From assembly GCF_029533155.1 (NCBI RefSeq), contig NZ_JAIZDB010000001.1:1-64000 (forward strand): DNA of 64,000 bases. The letters are read 5' to 3'. This document shows positions 46,045 through 56,040 of this stretch, one piece after another. Within the stretch, counting starts at the first letter, position 1. Each line of letters starts with the position of its first letter. The position numbers were made by a program, and so were the translations under genes. Below the pieces are notes generated by a model. That model was not told where the DNA came from and ran no database searches. It saw only the letters and a program-made list of their open reading frames with translations. The stretch comes from Psychrobacillus antarcticus. Its GTDB lineage: Bacteria; Bacillota; Bacilli; Bacillales_A; Planococcaceae.

Positions 46045-46057
46045 GTGGAAACACAAA

Positions 46058-46591
46058 TTATATTTTAATGACTTGTTCGAAATCTAGTTCCATATTAGTT
46101 TCGCGACCGAACATATCTATAGAAACAGTTACTTTACCTTTATCTATGTCAATCACTTCTACTTTACCTTGGAAGTGGGCAAATGGGCCTTCTAATACTT
46201 CAACCAATTCTCCAACCGTAAAGTCTACTTCTACGACACGATCAGCGTCTCCCATTTGTTTCAGCATAGATTGTACTTCTTCCGGAGCTAAAGGCGTTGG
46301 TTTTGTTCCGCCACCAGAAGAACCAAGGAATCCAGTTACACCCGGTGTATTTCTAACTACATACCAAGCATCGTCTGTCATGATAAGTTCTACAAAAACA
46401 TATCCAGGAAATGTTTTTCTAACAACGACACGTTTTTTGCCGTCTTTAAAATCCGTTTCCTCTTGTTCAGGTATGTATACACGGAATATTTTATCCGACA
46501 TACCCATTGTTTCTACTCGTTTTTCTAAGTTTGCTTTTACTTTGTTTTCATACCCAGAGTACGTATGAACAACATACCAATTTTTTTCCAT
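46058..46591 (-). CDS. nusG: Transcription termination/antitermination factor NusG
   Basis: 177 aa from ATG 46591 (MEKNWYVVHTYSGYENKV), as in B. subtilis: NGN domain 1-115 and a C-terminal KOW domain (EGPFAHFQGKVEVI). It binds RNA polymerase and, in Bacillus, promotes pausing at T-rich sites. The Shine-Dalgarno AAAAGGAGG is 24 nt upstream, unusually far, with a hairpin and an AUU codon between (see the separate entry). A terminator separates it from secE. Confidence 0.97.
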   Translation of the reverse strand: MEKNWYVVHTYSGYENKVKANLEKRVETMGMSDKIFRVYIPEQEETDFKDGKKRVVVRKTFPGYVFVELIMTDDAWYVVRNTPGVTGFLGSSGGGTKPTPLAPEEVQSMLKQMGDADRVVEVDFTVGELVEVLEGPFAHFQGKVEVIDIDKGKVTVSIDMFGRETNMELDFEQVIKI

Positions 46592-46598
46592 AGTGTCA

Positions 46599-46620
46599 GG
46601 ACTAATCGTCCGTCGCCTCC
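46599..46620 (-). promoter_or_regulatory. Unusual nusG ribosome-binding region
   Basis: GGAGG (46616-46620) is followed by hairpin GGAC-GATTA-GTCC (46599-46611) and then ATG 46591. If the hairpin forms, the effective spacing drops to about 11 nt. Otherwise the in-frame AUU at 46606 has a normal 9-nt spacing and would add five residues. Confidence 0.5.
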
Positions 46621-46636
46621 TTTTCTCAAGACAAAT

Positions 46637-46667
46637 AAAAAAACCCGTTCGTTTAATAAGACGGGCT
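46637..46667 (-). terminator. Terminator between secE and nusG
   Basis: On the minus strand AGCCCGT pairs with ACGGGTT around a 12-nt loop, followed by TTTTTT. nusG has no visible promoter of its own behind it, so termination is probably partial. Confidence 0.75.
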
Positions 46668-46693
46668 ATTTTCAAATATTTACATGCTACTTA

Positions 46694-46879
46694 TTATAAC
46701 GCTAAATACCAACGGAACAACTCAGAGATACCTAAATCTACTACAGTAAAAAATATTGCTGCCGCTACGACAGTAGCAATTACAATTACAGTATATTTAG
46801 TAAGCTCTTTACGTCTAGGCCAACTTACTTTTCTCATTTCACTCATTACATTCTTAAAAAAACCACCAACATTAGCCAT
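46694..46879 (-). CDS. secE: Preprotein translocase subunit SecE
   Basis: 61 aa, the short Gram-positive form with a single transmembrane helix (about 31-52) after the amphipathic SEMRKVSWPRRKEL segment. It clamps SecY (13506). ATG 46879 lies 9 nt after GGGGGT. It sits in the conserved rpmG-secE-nusG-rplK order. Confidence 0.96.
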   Translation of the reverse strand: MANVGGFFKNVMSEMRKVSWPRRKELTKYTVIVIATVVAAAIFFTVVDLGISELFRWYLAL

Positions 46880-46922
46880 TTTAGCTAAACCCCCACACAA
46901 AATATCTATGTTACTTTCCTAT

Positions 46923-47069
46923 TCACACTGTTTGTTTATGAAGTGTATGTGCATTGCAATATGAACAATACTTTTTACGTTCAATTCGAATTTCACTCTC
47001 TTTAGATGCAGGAATCGTATAGTTACGGTTGCCACATTGAACACAGCTTAACACAGTCTTCTTTGCCAT
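46923..47069 (-). CDS. rpmG: 50S ribosomal protein L33, zinc-binding type (bL33)
   Basis: A 48-residue protein read directly from the minus strand (MAKKTVLSCVQCGNRNYT, later CSYCNAHTLHK). Two Cys-X2-Cys pairs make it the C+ form. ATG 47069 has AAAAGGTGA upstream and the stop is TGA. Position between sigH and secE is as in B. subtilis. Confidence 0.95.
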   Translation of the reverse strand: MAKKTVLSCVQCGNRNYTIPASKESEIRIERKKYCSYCNAHTLHKQTV

Positions 47070-47143
47070 ATTATCACCTTTTTTAGTGTATAAGTCTTTT
47101 TAAAGATTATCATCTTACACAGATCATGTCAACAAAATCCCAG

Positions 47144-47785
47144 TTATGCATAATGACTACCAATCTCCATATAGCGTTCTAGTTTACGCTTCACTCGTTG
47201 CAGTGCATTGTCAATTGATTTTACATGACGATTCAATTCTATGGAAATCTCTTGATAAGATTGACCATCTAAATATAAAGCGAGTACCTGCTTTTCAAGC
47301 TCACTTAGTATCTCGGCCATCTTACCTTCCATGTAATCAAAGTCTTCTCGATTGATGATTAATTCCTCAGGATCATCTATAACCGACCCAGCAATCATAT
47401 CCATCAATGTTCGATCAGATTCCTCATCATATATAGGTTTGTCCAATGAGACATAGGAATTTAGCGGAATATGTTTTTGACGGGTAGCAGTTTTAATAGC
47501 GGTTATTATTTGTCGAGTAATACATAATTCTGCAAACCCTCGAAAAGAAGTAAGTTTCTCTTCTCTAAAATCCCTAATCGCCTTATACAATCCGATCATG
47601 CCTTCTTGAAGGATATCTTCTTTATCGGCCCCTATTAAAAAGTATGATCTCCCTTTCATACGGACAAAAGAACGGTACTTTGTTATTAAAAAATCTAGCG
47701 CTTCAGTGTTTCCTTGATGAACTAACTCCACAAGCTCTTCATCTAGTAAACTATCTAATTGTAGATTCTGCTCTGTCTTTTCCAA
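47144..47785 (-). CDS. sigH: RNA polymerase sigma-H factor (stage 0)
   Basis: 213 aa. Region 2 (KGRSYFLIGADKEDILQEGMIG) and region 4 helix-turn-helix (LYLDGQSYQEISIELNRH) are clear. It directs early sporulation and competence genes. TTG 47785 lies 8 nt after GAGG; the in-frame TTG seven codons upstream has no Shine-Dalgarno. The order rae1-sigH-rpmG is the Bacillus one. Confidence 0.96.
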   Translation of the reverse strand: MEKTEQNLQLDSLLDEELVELVHQGNTEALDFLITKYRSFVRMKGRSYFLIGADKEDILQEGMIGLYKAIRDFREEKLTSFRGFAELCITRQIITAIKTATRQKHIPLNSYVSLDKPIYDEESDRTLMDMIAGSVIDDPEELIINREDFDYMEGKMAEILSELEKQVLALYLDGQSYQEISIELNRHVKSIDNALQRVKRKLERYMEIGSHYA

Positions 47786-47853
47786 TGAAGTCACCTCAGC
47801 TAACAAGAATATTATTCCAAGTATACAGGAAGGAATTTTATAGCGTCAATGAA

Positions 47854-48363
47854 TCATTTCATTCCCCGTCGCCATTTTTCGAAAATTTCGGCAATTTCTG
47901 CTGTTAATGGAATATTAGAAACGGGCTTATCATCTTGAATACTCTTCACTTTTTTTGTTATCTTGGAGGAAATTGTCAACATCTCTATTTCCAATTCTCT
48001 TGCTGATTTTCTTAGTGCCCCTTGACCAAATATAATCCGCTGCTCGGTCAGATCGGATGTAGCTACGTAAATTTGAACTCTTCTACTACTCAATTCTTTC
48101 GTTAACTTTTCAATACGTTCATCTGCAATTTCATTTTTTCTCGTATAAATAACTTCTACGTCGTATCGTTTCTGTTTATTTTCAATTCCAGGTACTAAGT
48201 GCGCATCAAAGACCACAATCACTCGGACACCTGTATATGCTTTGTATTCTGCCATCAGCTCAATCAAGCGGTCTCTAGCTTCTAGTAACTTTACTTCCTT
48301 TAATTCCCTTAACTCGCTCCATGCGCCGATGATATTATATCCATCGACAAGTAGAATTTGCAT
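47854..48363 (-). CDS. rae1: Ribosome-dependent mRNA endoribonuclease Rae1
   Basis: 169-aa NYN/PIN-like protein (LLVDGYNIIGAW at the start, VVFDAH, VATSDLTEQR), matching B. subtilis YacP/Rae1, which enters the A site and cuts mRNA. ATG 48363 has AAGGG upstream, within the rlmB end 5 nt away, so it is likely co-translated. Confidence 0.92.
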   Translation of the reverse strand: MQILLVDGYNIIGAWSELRELKEVKLLEARDRLIELMAEYKAYTGVRVIVVFDAHLVPGIENKQKRYDVEVIYTRKNEIADERIEKLTKELSSRRVQIYVATSDLTEQRIIFGQGALRKSARELEIEMLTISSKITKKVKSIQDDKPVSNIPLTAEIAEIFEKWRRGMK

Positions 48364-48367
48364 CTTC

Positions 48368-49138
48368 TTACCCTTTTAAAGGATTTCTTACGCGCCATAT
48401 TTCATATAACAAAACCGAGGCCGCTACCGATGCATTCAGACTCGTTACATGACCGACCATTGGCAAATAGTAAAGAAAATCACATTTTTCTTTTAACAGT
48501 CGACTCATTCCTTTTCCTTCACTACCAATAATAAGGGCAAGTGGAAGTGTCGCATCCATATTTCGATAATCAGTAGACTTCGTTGCGTCCGTTCCCGCAA
48601 TCCAAACACCACGCTCTTTAAGCTCATCGACCGTTTGTGCCAAGTTAACCGCACGGTAGACTGGAATATGTTCAATTGCTCCCGTGGATGCTTTTGCAAC
48701 TACCGCTGTAAGGCCTACTGCTCTTCTTTTCGGAATAATAATTCCGTGCGCCCCTACCGCATCAGCAGTTCGCATAATAGAGCCAAGATTATGAGGATCT
48801 TCAAGTTCATCTAAAATAATGAAAAGAGGATCCTCTTGTTTACTAGCTGCAAGATCAAATAAATCGTCTAATTCCGCGTAACGGTAAGCGGCGACGGAAG
48901 CTACTATCCCCTGGTGGTTTGCATCGGTTAAGTTATCTAGCTTTTTGTTTGGTACGAACTGCACAATTATTCCAGCATCTTTAGCTAATTGGATAATTTC
49001 TTTTACGCCGCTTTTTTGAATACCTTCCGCAAGCCAAACCTTGTTCATATCTCTACCCGCACGTAGGGCTTCGACTACTGGATTTTTACCCGCGATAAGT
49101 TCTCCAGTTTGCTCTGTTTGATCGTTTTTCTCTATCAT
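48368..49138 (-). CDS. rlmB: 23S rRNA (guanosine2251-2'-O)-methyltransferase
   Basis: 256-aa SPOUT enzyme with a small L30e-like N-terminal RNA-binding domain (residues about 14-90) and the knotted C-terminal domain with [28 protein letters not shown] and [14 protein letters not shown]. It methylates G2251 in the P loop. It overlaps the mrnC end by 4 nt (ATGA). Confidence 0.93.
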   Translation of the reverse strand: MIEKNDQTEQTGELIAGKNPVVEALRAGRDMNKVWLAEGIQKSGVKEIIQLAKDAGIIVQFVPNKKLDNLTDANHQGIVASVAAYRYAELDDLFDLAASKQEDPLFIILDELEDPHNLGSIMRTADAVGAHGIIIPKRRAVGLTAVVAKASTGAIEHIPVYRAVNLAQTVDELKERGVWIAGTDATKSTDYRNMDATLPLALIIGSEGKGMSRLLKEKCDFLYYLPMVGHVTSLNASVAASVLLYEIWRVRNPLKG

Positions 49139-49557
49139 TTATTTTGCGCCCCTTTCTGTTCATCGATAAAGCTGATCGAAAACTGTAACACTTCTTGTAA
49201 ACGCTCCGTTTGATCACTCAAGTATAGACTCCCAACGACCGCTTCAAACGCTGTACTATGATGATAAGTAATAACATCTGTGTTTTTTGGGACTGACCCT
49301 GACTTTGCATTACGCCCTCTTCGAAGGATTGCTTGTTCATCTTCTGAAAGAAACTCTTTATCTAGCATTTCTCTTACAATCATTGCTTGTGCTTTTGCCG
49401 ATACATAGCTAGTAGCTTCTTTGTGTAAAATATTTGGTCGAACCCGCCCTGAGCGGATGAGGTGTTCCCGAACAACTTGTTCGAAAACAGCATCACCCAT
49501 ATAGGCCAGCGCTAAAGAATTTAATTGTTTTACATCGGATATTTTAAAATTTCCCAC
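49135..49557 (-). CDS. mrnC: Mini-ribonuclease III (Mini-III)
   Basis: 140 aa, a single RNase III domain without a double-stranded-RNA-binding domain. Catalytic acidic residues lie in [13 protein letters not shown] and in [10 protein letters not shown]. It matures both ends of 23S rRNA in Bacillus. It follows cysS by 4 nt and overlaps rlmB. Confidence 0.95.
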   Translation of the reverse strand: MGNFKISDVKQLNSLALAYMGDAVFEQVVREHLIRSGRVRPNILHKEATSYVSAKAQAMIVREMLDKEFLSEDEQAILRRGRNAKSGSVPKNTDVITYHHSTAFEAVVGSLYLSDQTERLQEVLQFSISFIDEQKGAQNK

Positions 49558-49561
49558 AAGT

Positions 49562-50962
49562 TTATCCTCTTTTCCATCGGATACCCTGTGCAGTATCTTC
49601 TAAAATAATATTTAGCTCTTTTAATTGATCTCTAATTTCATCGGCACGGGCAAAGTTACGATCCTTTCGTGCCTGATTACGTTCTTCAATTAATGCATCA
49701 ATTTCTTCATCCAACACTTCTTTTTCCTTAGCAAACGTTAGTCCAAGGATAGCCGTTAGTACATCCATAACGGAGATAAATTGTTTCAATATAGCTTCAG
49801 TAGTTTGCTTTTCTTGTAAATACGTATTCGCAAGTTTCGACAACTCAAAAATAGCTGCGACTCCATTTGCTGTATTGAAGTCATCATCCATCGCTGTTTC
49901 AAATTGTACTTTTACATCAGCAATTTTTTGTAACCAAATATCATCGTGATCTCCTAAGTTCGCAGTCGTACTCAAGCGATGAACTAAGTTATCATAAGCA
50001 GTTTGTATACGATCCAAACCTGCTTCCGCTTGCTCCACCAATTCTTTTGAGTAGTTAATCGGGTTTCGATAATGAACACTTAGCATGAAAAGACGTAGAA
50101 TTTGCGGGTCGATTTGCTGACGAATATCATTCACTAATACAAAATTTCCGAGTGATTTCGACATTTTTTCGTTGTCTATATTTATATATCCATTATGCAT
50201 CCAATATCTCGCAAATGTCTTACCGGTTCTAGCTTCTGACTGCGCAATTTCATTTTCATGGTGTGGGAAGGTTAAATCCTGTCCTCCTGCATGAATATCA
50301 ATCGTATCTCCTAGTATTTCGCGCGCCATCACAGAGCATTCTATATGCCATCCTGGACGACCTTTCCCCCAAGGACTTTCCCAATAGATTTCTCCTGGTT
50401 TTGCTGCTTTCCAAAGTGCGAAATCTAATGCATCTTCTTTTTTCACGCCTGTTTCAATTCTTGCTCCGACTTTTAAATCGTCTACAGATTGATGAGAAAG
50501 CTTACCATATCCATCAAATTTTCTCGTCCGGTAATATACGTCTCCTTGTGATTCGTATGCATAGTCTTTTTCCTCTAATACTTTTATAAATTCAATAATT
50601 TGATCCATATGATCGGTTACGCGGGGATGTGAATCTGCTCGATTACAACCAAGTGCCTCCACATCTGCAAAATAGGCGCTAATAAAACGTTCTGTAAGCT
50701 CGGAGACCTCTTCTCCCAATTCATTTGCCGCTTTAATAATTTTGTCATCCACATCTGTGAAGTTAGAAACGTATGTGACATCATACCCACGATATTGCAG
50801 ATACTTTCTTACCGTATCATATACAATTACAGGTCGGGCGTTTCCTATATGAATATAATTATAAACAGTTGGTCCACATACATACATTTTGACCTTGCCT
50901 TCTTCAAGTGGAATAAATGGTTCTTTTTCACGCTTTAATGTATTAAAAATTTGGATTGTCAT
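49562..50962 (-). CDS. cysS: Cysteinyl-tRNA synthetase
   Basis: 466 aa, class I. HIGH-type HIGN in [16 protein letters not shown], zinc Cys/His ([13 protein letters not shown]), and KMSKS. ATG 50962 overlaps the cysE stop (ATGA), as expected for coupled genes; TTG 50968 is too near the Shine-Dalgarno. It is under the Cys T-box through cysE. Confidence 0.98.
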   Translation of the reverse strand: MTIQIFNTLKREKEPFIPLEEGKVKMYVCGPTVYNYIHIGNARPVIVYDTVRKYLQYRGYDVTYVSNFTDVDDKIIKAANELGEEVSELTERFISAYFADVEALGCNRADSHPRVTDHMDQIIEFIKVLEEKDYAYESQGDVYYRTRKFDGYGKLSHQSVDDLKVGARIETGVKKEDALDFALWKAAKPGEIYWESPWGKGRPGWHIECSVMAREILGDTIDIHAGGQDLTFPHHENEIAQSEARTGKTFARYWMHNGYINIDNEKMSKSLGNFVLVNDIRQQIDPQILRLFMLSVHYRNPINYSKELVEQAEAGLDRIQTAYDNLVHRLSTTANLGDHDDIWLQKIADVKVQFETAMDDDFNTANGVAAIFELSKLANTYLQEKQTTEAILKQFISVMDVLTAILGLTFAKEKEVLDEEIDALIEERNQARKDRNFARADEIRDQLKELNIILEDTAQGIRWKRG

Positions 50963-51615
50963 GACCAATTTCTCTCCTTTTCTTTCGTTAAACGGTCGAT
51001 TTCTTTATGAAGCACTTCTATTCTAGCTTCCATTTCTCTACATCGATCAGCAAACGGATCAGGTAGGTCCTGATGATCAAGGTTCCGCTTCACCTTTACA
51101 CCATTTTGAATTACGACTACACCTGGAATACCAACAACAGTTGAATTCGTGGGTACATCTTTTAATACAACCGACCCTGCTCCAACTTTGCTATTTTCGC
51201 CAATTGTAATCGATCCTAATACTTTTGCTCCTGTAGCAACTAGCACATTATTGTGAAGAGTGGGATGTCTCTTGCCTTTTTCTTTCCCGGTACCACCTAG
51301 TGTGACACCTTGGTAGATCGTGCAATCATCTCCAATTTCACACGTTTCTCCGATGACAACACCTGAACCATGGTCGATAAAAAATCTTCTCCCAATTGTT
51401 GCCCCTGGGTGAATTTCGATACCTGTAAAAAATCTACTAACTTGTGACACGACACGCGCTAAGAAAAAGAAATTCTTTTTAAATAATGCGTGTGCAATAC
51501 GGTGACTCCAAATTGCATGTAGGCCTGCGTATGTTAATACTACCTCTAGTTTGCTATTTGCTGCTGGATCTTGTTCAAATACTACTGCAATATCCTCTTT
51601 CATCCGTTTGAACAC
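50959..51615 (-). CDS. cysE: Serine O-acetyltransferase
   Basis: 218 aa. Left-handed parallel beta-helix hexapeptide repeats ([37 protein letters not shown]). It makes O-acetylserine from serine and acetyl-CoA for cysteine synthesis. GTG 51615 (VFKRMKED) has AAGGGGG 7 nt upstream and fits the B. subtilis start. The gene is led by a Cys T-box. Confidence 0.96.
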   Translation of the reverse strand: MFKRMKEDIAVVFEQDPAANSKLEVVLTYAGLHAIWSHRIAHALFKKNFFFLARVVSQVSRFFTGIEIHPGATIGRRFFIDHGSGVVIGETCEIGDDCTIYQGVTLGGTGKEKGKRHPTLHNNVLVATGAKVLGSITIGENSKVGAGSVVLKDVPTNSTVVGIPGVVVIQNGVKVKRNLDHQDLPDPFADRCREMEARIEVLHKEIDRLTKEKERNWS

Positions 51616-51642
51616 AAAATTGCCCCCTTCCTTTTTCCACAT

Positions 51643-51913
51643 AAAAAAAGTCTCTGTCTATAAATATAGACAGAGACGCAATTAGCGCGGTTCCACTCTG
51701 ATTGGAAAGTACGAATACTTTCCCACTTATCATCTTTAACGCAGATGATTCGTTCAGCCTACTTAAAAGTTCGGCATGACGCTCAAAGGTGCAATTCAGT
51801 AACTCATGGGCTCAGACCACTTTCAGCCGGTGATGGTCCTCTCTAAAGAACGTGCGTTACTTACTTCTCCTCGTCTTCGCTTTGCTATTCATTTTGTTTT
51901 CGAATTTGTAACA
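51643..51913 (-). ncRNA. Cys-specific T-box leader of cysE-cysS
   Basis: The minus strand carries the T-box core TGGAACCGCG (51686-51695) and a terminator stem GTCTCTGTCTA/TAGACAGAGAC with TTTTTTT (51643-51677). The specifier loop reads GAATTGCACC with codon UGC (51791-51793), i.e. cysteine. Uncharged tRNA-Cys would turn on cysE and cysS. It fills the gap before gltX. Confidence 0.93.
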
Positions 51914-51915
51914 CC

Positions 51916-51944
51916 ATTTTCACACCTAGTTAGGGGAAAGTCAA
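51916..51944 (-). promoter_or_regulatory. Promoter of the cysES T-box transcript
   Basis: -35 TTGACT (51939-51944), 17 nt, -10 GAAAAT (51916-51921), between the gltX stop and the T-box. Confidence 0.6.
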
Positions 51945-51946
51945 TC

Positions 51947-53410
51947 TTATTGTTTTGCAAATTTGGCAACGCGAGCGATTACTATCTCTTTACCGATCAA
52001 ACTGATTGCATCCGCTAATTCTGGACCGTGCATTTGACCAGTTGTTACTACACGAATTGGCATGAAAAGGTTTTTCCCTTTATGTCCTGTTTCTTTTTGC
52101 ACTGCTTTAATGGAAGCTTTAATCTCAGTCGCTTCAAATGTTTCTAATCCCTCTAGATGCGCTTTAAATGCAGCCATTACTTCAGGAACTTGCTCTCCAG
52201 CTAACACTTCTGTCGCTTCTTCAGTATATGCAATTTCGTGATCAAAGAATAATGAAGATAATTCGACGATTTCAGCGCCAAAACTCATTTGATCATGGTA
52301 AAGCGCAATAAGCTTTGTTGCCCATGTAAGTTTGTCTTCTGATAGTTCTGTTGGTAGTAAATCTGCTTTTTGTAAATGTGGTAGTGCTAGCTCTACTACT
52401 TTTTCAAGTGGAAGCTGTTTAATATATTGGTTGTTCATCCAAGTAAGTTTTTGTTTGTCGAACATCGATGGTGATTTAGAAAGACGTGACACATCGAATG
52501 TTTTAATGAATTCCTCTTTAGTGAAGATTTCATCTTCCCCTTCAGGAGACCAACCTAATAATGCAAAGAAATTAAACATCGCTTCCGGTAAATAACCAAG
52601 ATCTTTGTATTGTGTAATAAATTGGATGATTGACTCATCACGTTTTGAAAGTTTTTTACGATTTTCATTGATGATTAATGTCATGTGACCGTATTTAGGA
52701 TAGGCCCAGTCGAATGCATCAAAGACCATTAATTGTTTTGGTGTATTTGATAAATGTTCTTCCCCGCGGAATACATGAGAGATTTCCATAAAGTGATCAT
52801 CTAATACTACCGCGTAGTTATAAGTTGGAATCCCATTAGCTTTCACTAGCACCCAGTCACCAACGTCTTTAGATTCAAAAGTAACCGACCCACGAACTAA
52901 GTCTTCAAATGTATACGTCACATTTTCTGGTACACACATACGAACCGTGTAGCCTTGCCCTGCGTCTACTTTTGCTTGTACTTCTTCTTTCGACAAATGA
53001 CGACATTTACCATTGTACATAGGAGCTGCAATACCTTTTTCTTTTTGTACTTCACGTTCCACTTCTAGCTCTTCTGAAGAACAGAAACATTTATAGGCAT
53101 GTCCTTTTTCCAACATTTCTTCTGCATGCTTTGTATATATATCTAGACGTTCCATTTGACGATAAGGCGCATAAGGCCCACCAATATCTACAGATTCATC
53201 ATAGTCGATTCCTAACCACTTTAAGTTTTCAAGTTGCGATGACTCGCCACCTTCTACATTACGCTCAATATCGGTATCTTCAATACGAACGATAAATTTA
53301 CCATTATGGTGACGTGCATATAGGTAGTTAAATAATGCTGTGCGTGCTCCTCCAATATGCAAAAATCCTGTTGGACTTGGCGCGTAGCGTACGCGAACTT
53401 CTTGTGTCAT
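51947..53410 (-). CDS. gltX: Glutamyl-tRNA synthetase
   Basis: 487 aa, class I, with HIGH-type [18 protein letters not shown] and KMSKS-type KKLSKRDES. In Bacillus the enzyme also mischarges tRNA-Gln, corrected by GatCAB. AGGAGGA precedes ATG 53410. It is followed by the promoter and T-box of cysES. Confidence 0.98.
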   Translation of the reverse strand: MTQEVRVRYAPSPTGFLHIGGARTALFNYLYARHHNGKFIVRIEDTDIERNVEGGESSQLENLKWLGIDYDESVDIGGPYAPYRQMERLDIYTKHAEEMLEKGHAYKCFCSSEELEVEREVQKEKGIAAPMYNGKCRHLSKEEVQAKVDAGQGYTVRMCVPENVTYTFEDLVRGSVTFESKDVGDWVLVKANGIPTYNYAVVLDDHFMEISHVFRGEEHLSNTPKQLMVFDAFDWAYPKYGHMTLIINENRKKLSKRDESIIQFITQYKDLGYLPEAMFNFFALLGWSPEGEDEIFTKEEFIKTFDVSRLSKSPSMFDKQKLTWMNNQYIKQLPLEKVVELALPHLQKADLLPTELSEDKLTWATKLIALYHDQMSFGAEIVELSSLFFDHEIAYTEEATEVLAGEQVPEVMAAFKAHLEGLETFEATEIKASIKAVQKETGHKGKNLFMPIRVVTTGQMHGPELADAISLIGKEIVIARVAKFAKQ

Positions 53411-53434
53411 AAGTATTTCCTCCTAGTTTTCATT

Positions 53435-53490
53435 CAATTCAAATTCGCCTTGGAAAGTTTGTATCCAGACTTTGAATTGAGCTTGCCGAA
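53435..53490. repeat. Intergenic repeat, copy B
   Basis: Between ispF and gltX. TCAAATTCGCCT, then TCCAGA and TGAATTG, recur in the same register as in copy A (9536-9580). CAATTCAAA (53435-53443) and TTTGAATTG (53471-53479) form a stem. Confidence 0.5.
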
Positions 53491-53539
53491 TTATGTGTAA
53501 ACTTTATTCATTCTACCATTGCCTATATGTTTTTTAAAG

Positions 53540-54019
53540 TTAGTCCTTCTTTAGAAGCAATATGGTCGCCATTGAAGCTATTCCTTCTTCGCGACCTGTA
53601 AATCCAAGTCTCTCAGTTGTTGTAGCTTTTACATTTATCTGAGAAACATCTGCTTGAAGTAACTCAGCTACACGCGTACGAATCGTTTCGATATATGGGG
53701 CCATTTTAGGCTTTTGCGCAATAATTGTACAATCAATATTCCCTAATTTATATCCACGAGCATCTACTAGTTTCCAAATATGCTCCAGTAGCTTTGCTGA
53801 ATCTGCATCTTTAAAATCTGGGTCTGTATCTGGGAAATGTTTGCCGATATCCCCTTCTCCAATCGCTCCCAAGGCCGCATCTGTAATTGTATGTAGAAGT
53901 ACATCTGCATCTGAGTGACCAATTAACCCTCGTTCGTAAGGAATCTCGATACCCCCTATTATTAACGGACGGTTATCCGCAAACTCATGTACATCAAATC
54001 CTTGTCCAATTCGCATCAT
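53540..54019 (-). CDS. ispF: 2-C-methyl-D-erythritol 2,4-cyclodiphosphate synthase
   Basis: 159 aa. Metal-binding DVHEF and [10 protein letters not shown], with the conserved [15 protein letters not shown] end. It catalyses the fifth step of the MEP isoprenoid pathway. It starts one base after the ispD stop. ATG 54019 has GGAGG 9 nt upstream. Confidence 0.97.
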   Translation of the reverse strand: MMRIGQGFDVHEFADNRPLIIGGIEIPYERGLIGHSDADVLLHTITDAALGAIGEGDIGKHFPDTDPDFKDADSAKLLEHIWKLVDARGYKLGNIDCTIIAQKPKMAPYIETIRTRVAELLQADVSQINVKATTTERLGFTGREEGIASMATILLLKKD

Positions 54020-54020
54020 C

Positions 54021-54713
54021 TTATTGTTCCTCCTGCTCCCGCTTATTTAATATAGCCTCTCCGTAAAGAAGATCTTCACCCGTTGTCATTTTCACATTAT
54101 CATAGGTACTTTCAACAATATGAACTTGCTCTCCTAATCTTTCTACAAGCATTGCTTCATCTGTCCCAAGAAAGTCTTCAGCTTTCGCTAATCTTTCTGC
54201 TTTTTCTAATAATGCATAATGAAATGCTTGGGGCGTTTGAATGATCCATAAACTTTCCCGATCGACCGTTTCTTGAATTATACCATTATCCACTTTTTTC
54301 ATCGTATCTTTTGCCCGGACCGCTGCAACCGCTGCTCCAGTAGCATTTGCAACTTCGGCTAATTGTTGGATTACTTCCTGATGAATAAATGGCCGTGCAG
54401 CATCATGAACGAGTATTATCCCTTTAGATGTAACAGCTTTTAATGCAGCATATACACTATGCTGACGCTCGTCACCACCCTCTACAATTGCAGCAACTTT
54501 TGTAATGCGATATTCATTTAGTAACTGTTCAATGAATATTTGTTCCTCCTTTTTCACGGCCAATACTATTTGTTCACAATTAGGATCTCTGTCGAATACT
54601 CGTAAAGTATGTATCAAAATAGGAATATTACGCAGTTCTAAAAATAACTTATTTTGACTAGCACCCATTCGTTTTCCACTTCCTGCAGCTGGCAATAAAA
54701 CAGTATATTCCAT
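54021..54713 (-). CDS. ispD: 2-C-methyl-D-erythritol 4-phosphate cytidylyltransferase
   Basis: 230 aa with the nucleotidyltransferase motif [18 protein letters not shown] and VHDAARPFI. It catalyses the third step of the MEP pathway (CTP-dependent). GGAGGTTC precedes ATG 54713. Paired with ispF; a likely terminator separates it from yacL. Confidence 0.97.
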   Translation of the reverse strand: MEYTVLLPAAGSGKRMGASQNKLFLELRNIPILIHTLRVFDRDPNCEQIVLAVKKEEQIFIEQLLNEYRITKVAAIVEGGDERQHSVYAALKAVTSKGIILVHDAARPFIHQEVIQQLAEVANATGAAVAAVRAKDTMKKVDNGIIQETVDRESLWIIQTPQAFHYALLEKAERLAKAEDFLGTDEAMLVERLGEQVHIVESTYDNVKMTTGEDLLYGEAILNKREQEEQ

Positions 54714-54735
54714 GTTAATGAACCTCCATCACATA

Positions 54736-54776
54736 GAAAAAGGGCGTATTCCTTTTGCAAAGGAAACAACCCCTCT
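54736..54776 (-). terminator. Candidate terminator of yacL
   Basis: On the minus strand TTTCCTTT/AAAGGAA around GCA is extended by AGGG/CCCT with an internal mismatch, followed by TTTTC. It lies between yacL and ispD. Confidence 0.55.
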
Positions 54777-54779
54777 TCG

Positions 54780-55868
54780 TTATTTCGAGTCTTGTGGTTT
54801 TGCAAATATCATCCGACCAGCCGACGTTTGAAGTACACTTGTCACCTCTACATTTATAGCCTGTCCAATATATGCTTTACCGCCTTCCACAACAATCATT
54901 GTTCCATCATCTAGATATGCGACGCCCTGATTGTGTTCTTTACCATCCTTAATAACAACAACATGCATTATTTCCCCGGGAATAACGACAGGTTTTACCG
55001 CATTAGCTAAGTCATTAATATTTAAAACCCGTACTTGATGTAGGTCACAAACTTTGTTTAGATTGAAGTCATTCGTTACAACGATCCCATTCATCTTTTT
55101 AGCTAGACGAACTAGTTTTAAATCGACCTCTTGGATGTCTTCAAAGTCTTCTTCCACGATTAACACGGCAGAAGCTCGTTCCGTTTGTAGTTTTTTAAGG
55201 ACATCTAATCCCCGGCGTCCTCTTGTACGCTTAAGCGTATCTGAAGAATCGGCAATATGCTGTAACTCAGTCAAAACGAATTGAGGAACGACAAAAACTC
55301 CTTCGATAAATCCTGTTACCGAAATATCAGCGATACGGCCATCTATAATAACACTAGTATCTAACAATTTATATGTTCCTAGACTCAATTCTTGGTTATC
55401 CTCATCCACCGTTTTCTTTTTACTGCTATTCTGTTTGGAAGGAGTAAAAACTTGAAGAAGCTCGTCTCGCTTTTTAAAACCGACTTGGAAACCTAAGTAT
55501 CCCAAAACGATAGACAATAATACCTGCACAACCGATCCAATACCCAGTATAGCGAAATTATTAACCGCAGAACCAAGGAAAAAGGCAACGATTAATCCAA
55601 TAACTAGACCTAGCGTTCCGAATAGCAAGTCTCCAATTGGCGCTTTTAATAACCGTTCTTCCATCCACTTGATAAAGTTAACTAAGTAGTCGGTCATGAA
55701 TAACGCAGTAACATATAACAAAATCGCTCCAATTAAAACAGATATATACGGATTGTGAATCCAAGGGTTGTTAGATAAATTAAAAAGCTCGTATAAGTGC
55801 GGTAAGAATAGTAAACCCAATGTTCCACCTATTAACACAAAAGCAATTTGAATAATCCATTTTAACAA
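54780..55868 (-). CDS. yacL: PIN/TRAM-domain membrane protein YacL
   Basis: 362 aa: four transmembrane helices (about 5-130), a PIN nuclease-like domain (LDTSVIIDGRIADI, KRTRGRRGLDVL, VTNDFNLNKV) and a C-terminal TRAM domain. Function is unknown. TTG 55868 has GGAGGTGG upstream and gives the LLKWIIQ start like B. subtilis. In B. subtilis disA precedes it; here only a repeat does. Confidence 0.92.
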   Translation of the reverse strand: MLKWIIQIAFVLIGGTLGLLFLPHLYELFNLSNNPWIHNPYISVLIGAILLYVTALFMTDYLVNFIKWMEERLLKAPIGDLLFGTLGLVIGLIVAFFLGSAVNNFAILGIGSVVQVLLSIVLGYLGFQVGFKKRDELLQVFTPSKQNSSKKKTVDEDNQELSLGTYKLLDTSVIIDGRIADISVTGFIEGVFVVPQFVLTELQHIADSSDTLKRTRGRRGLDVLKKLQTERASAVLIVEEDFEDIQEVDLKLVRLAKKMNGIVVTNDFNLNKVCDLHQVRVLNINDLANAVKPVVIPGEIMHVVVIKDGKEHNQGVAYLDDGTMIVVEGGKAYIGQAINVEVTSVLQTSAGRMIFAKPQDSK

Positions 55869-55915
55869 GTATGCCACCTCCATTTATTTTATTATACTTC
55901 CATCTTTCACAATAA

Positions 55916-56040
55916 GTCTAATCAGACAAGCACAGATGCCCATTCAAGCCCTTTCAAGTGACAAAAGAATTGTAATATAGGTGTTCTCTGCCTTTATTAC
56001 AATTCTAAAGCACGCGAAGGGCTGGGCACTGAAACTAGAC
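55916..56040. repeat. Palindromic repeat at the site of disA
   Basis: 125 bp bounded by GTCTA and TAGAC. The arms carry TGCCCATTCAAGCCCTT and AAGGGCTGGGCA, with an inner perfect stem AGAATTGTAAT/ATTACAATTCT. On the minus strand the inner stem ends in TTTT and may terminate radA transcripts. The overall build resembles the short interspersed palindromes common in Bacillaceae. Confidence 0.6.

Noticed and set aside
46068-46568. 166-codon plus-strand frame opposite nusG
   Set aside because: It is a long shadow frame of a conserved gene with no ribosome-binding site and no family resemblance.
47144-47806. sigH start at TTG 47806
   Set aside because: The TTG seven codons further in has the GAGGTGA at proper spacing, and the upstream one has none.
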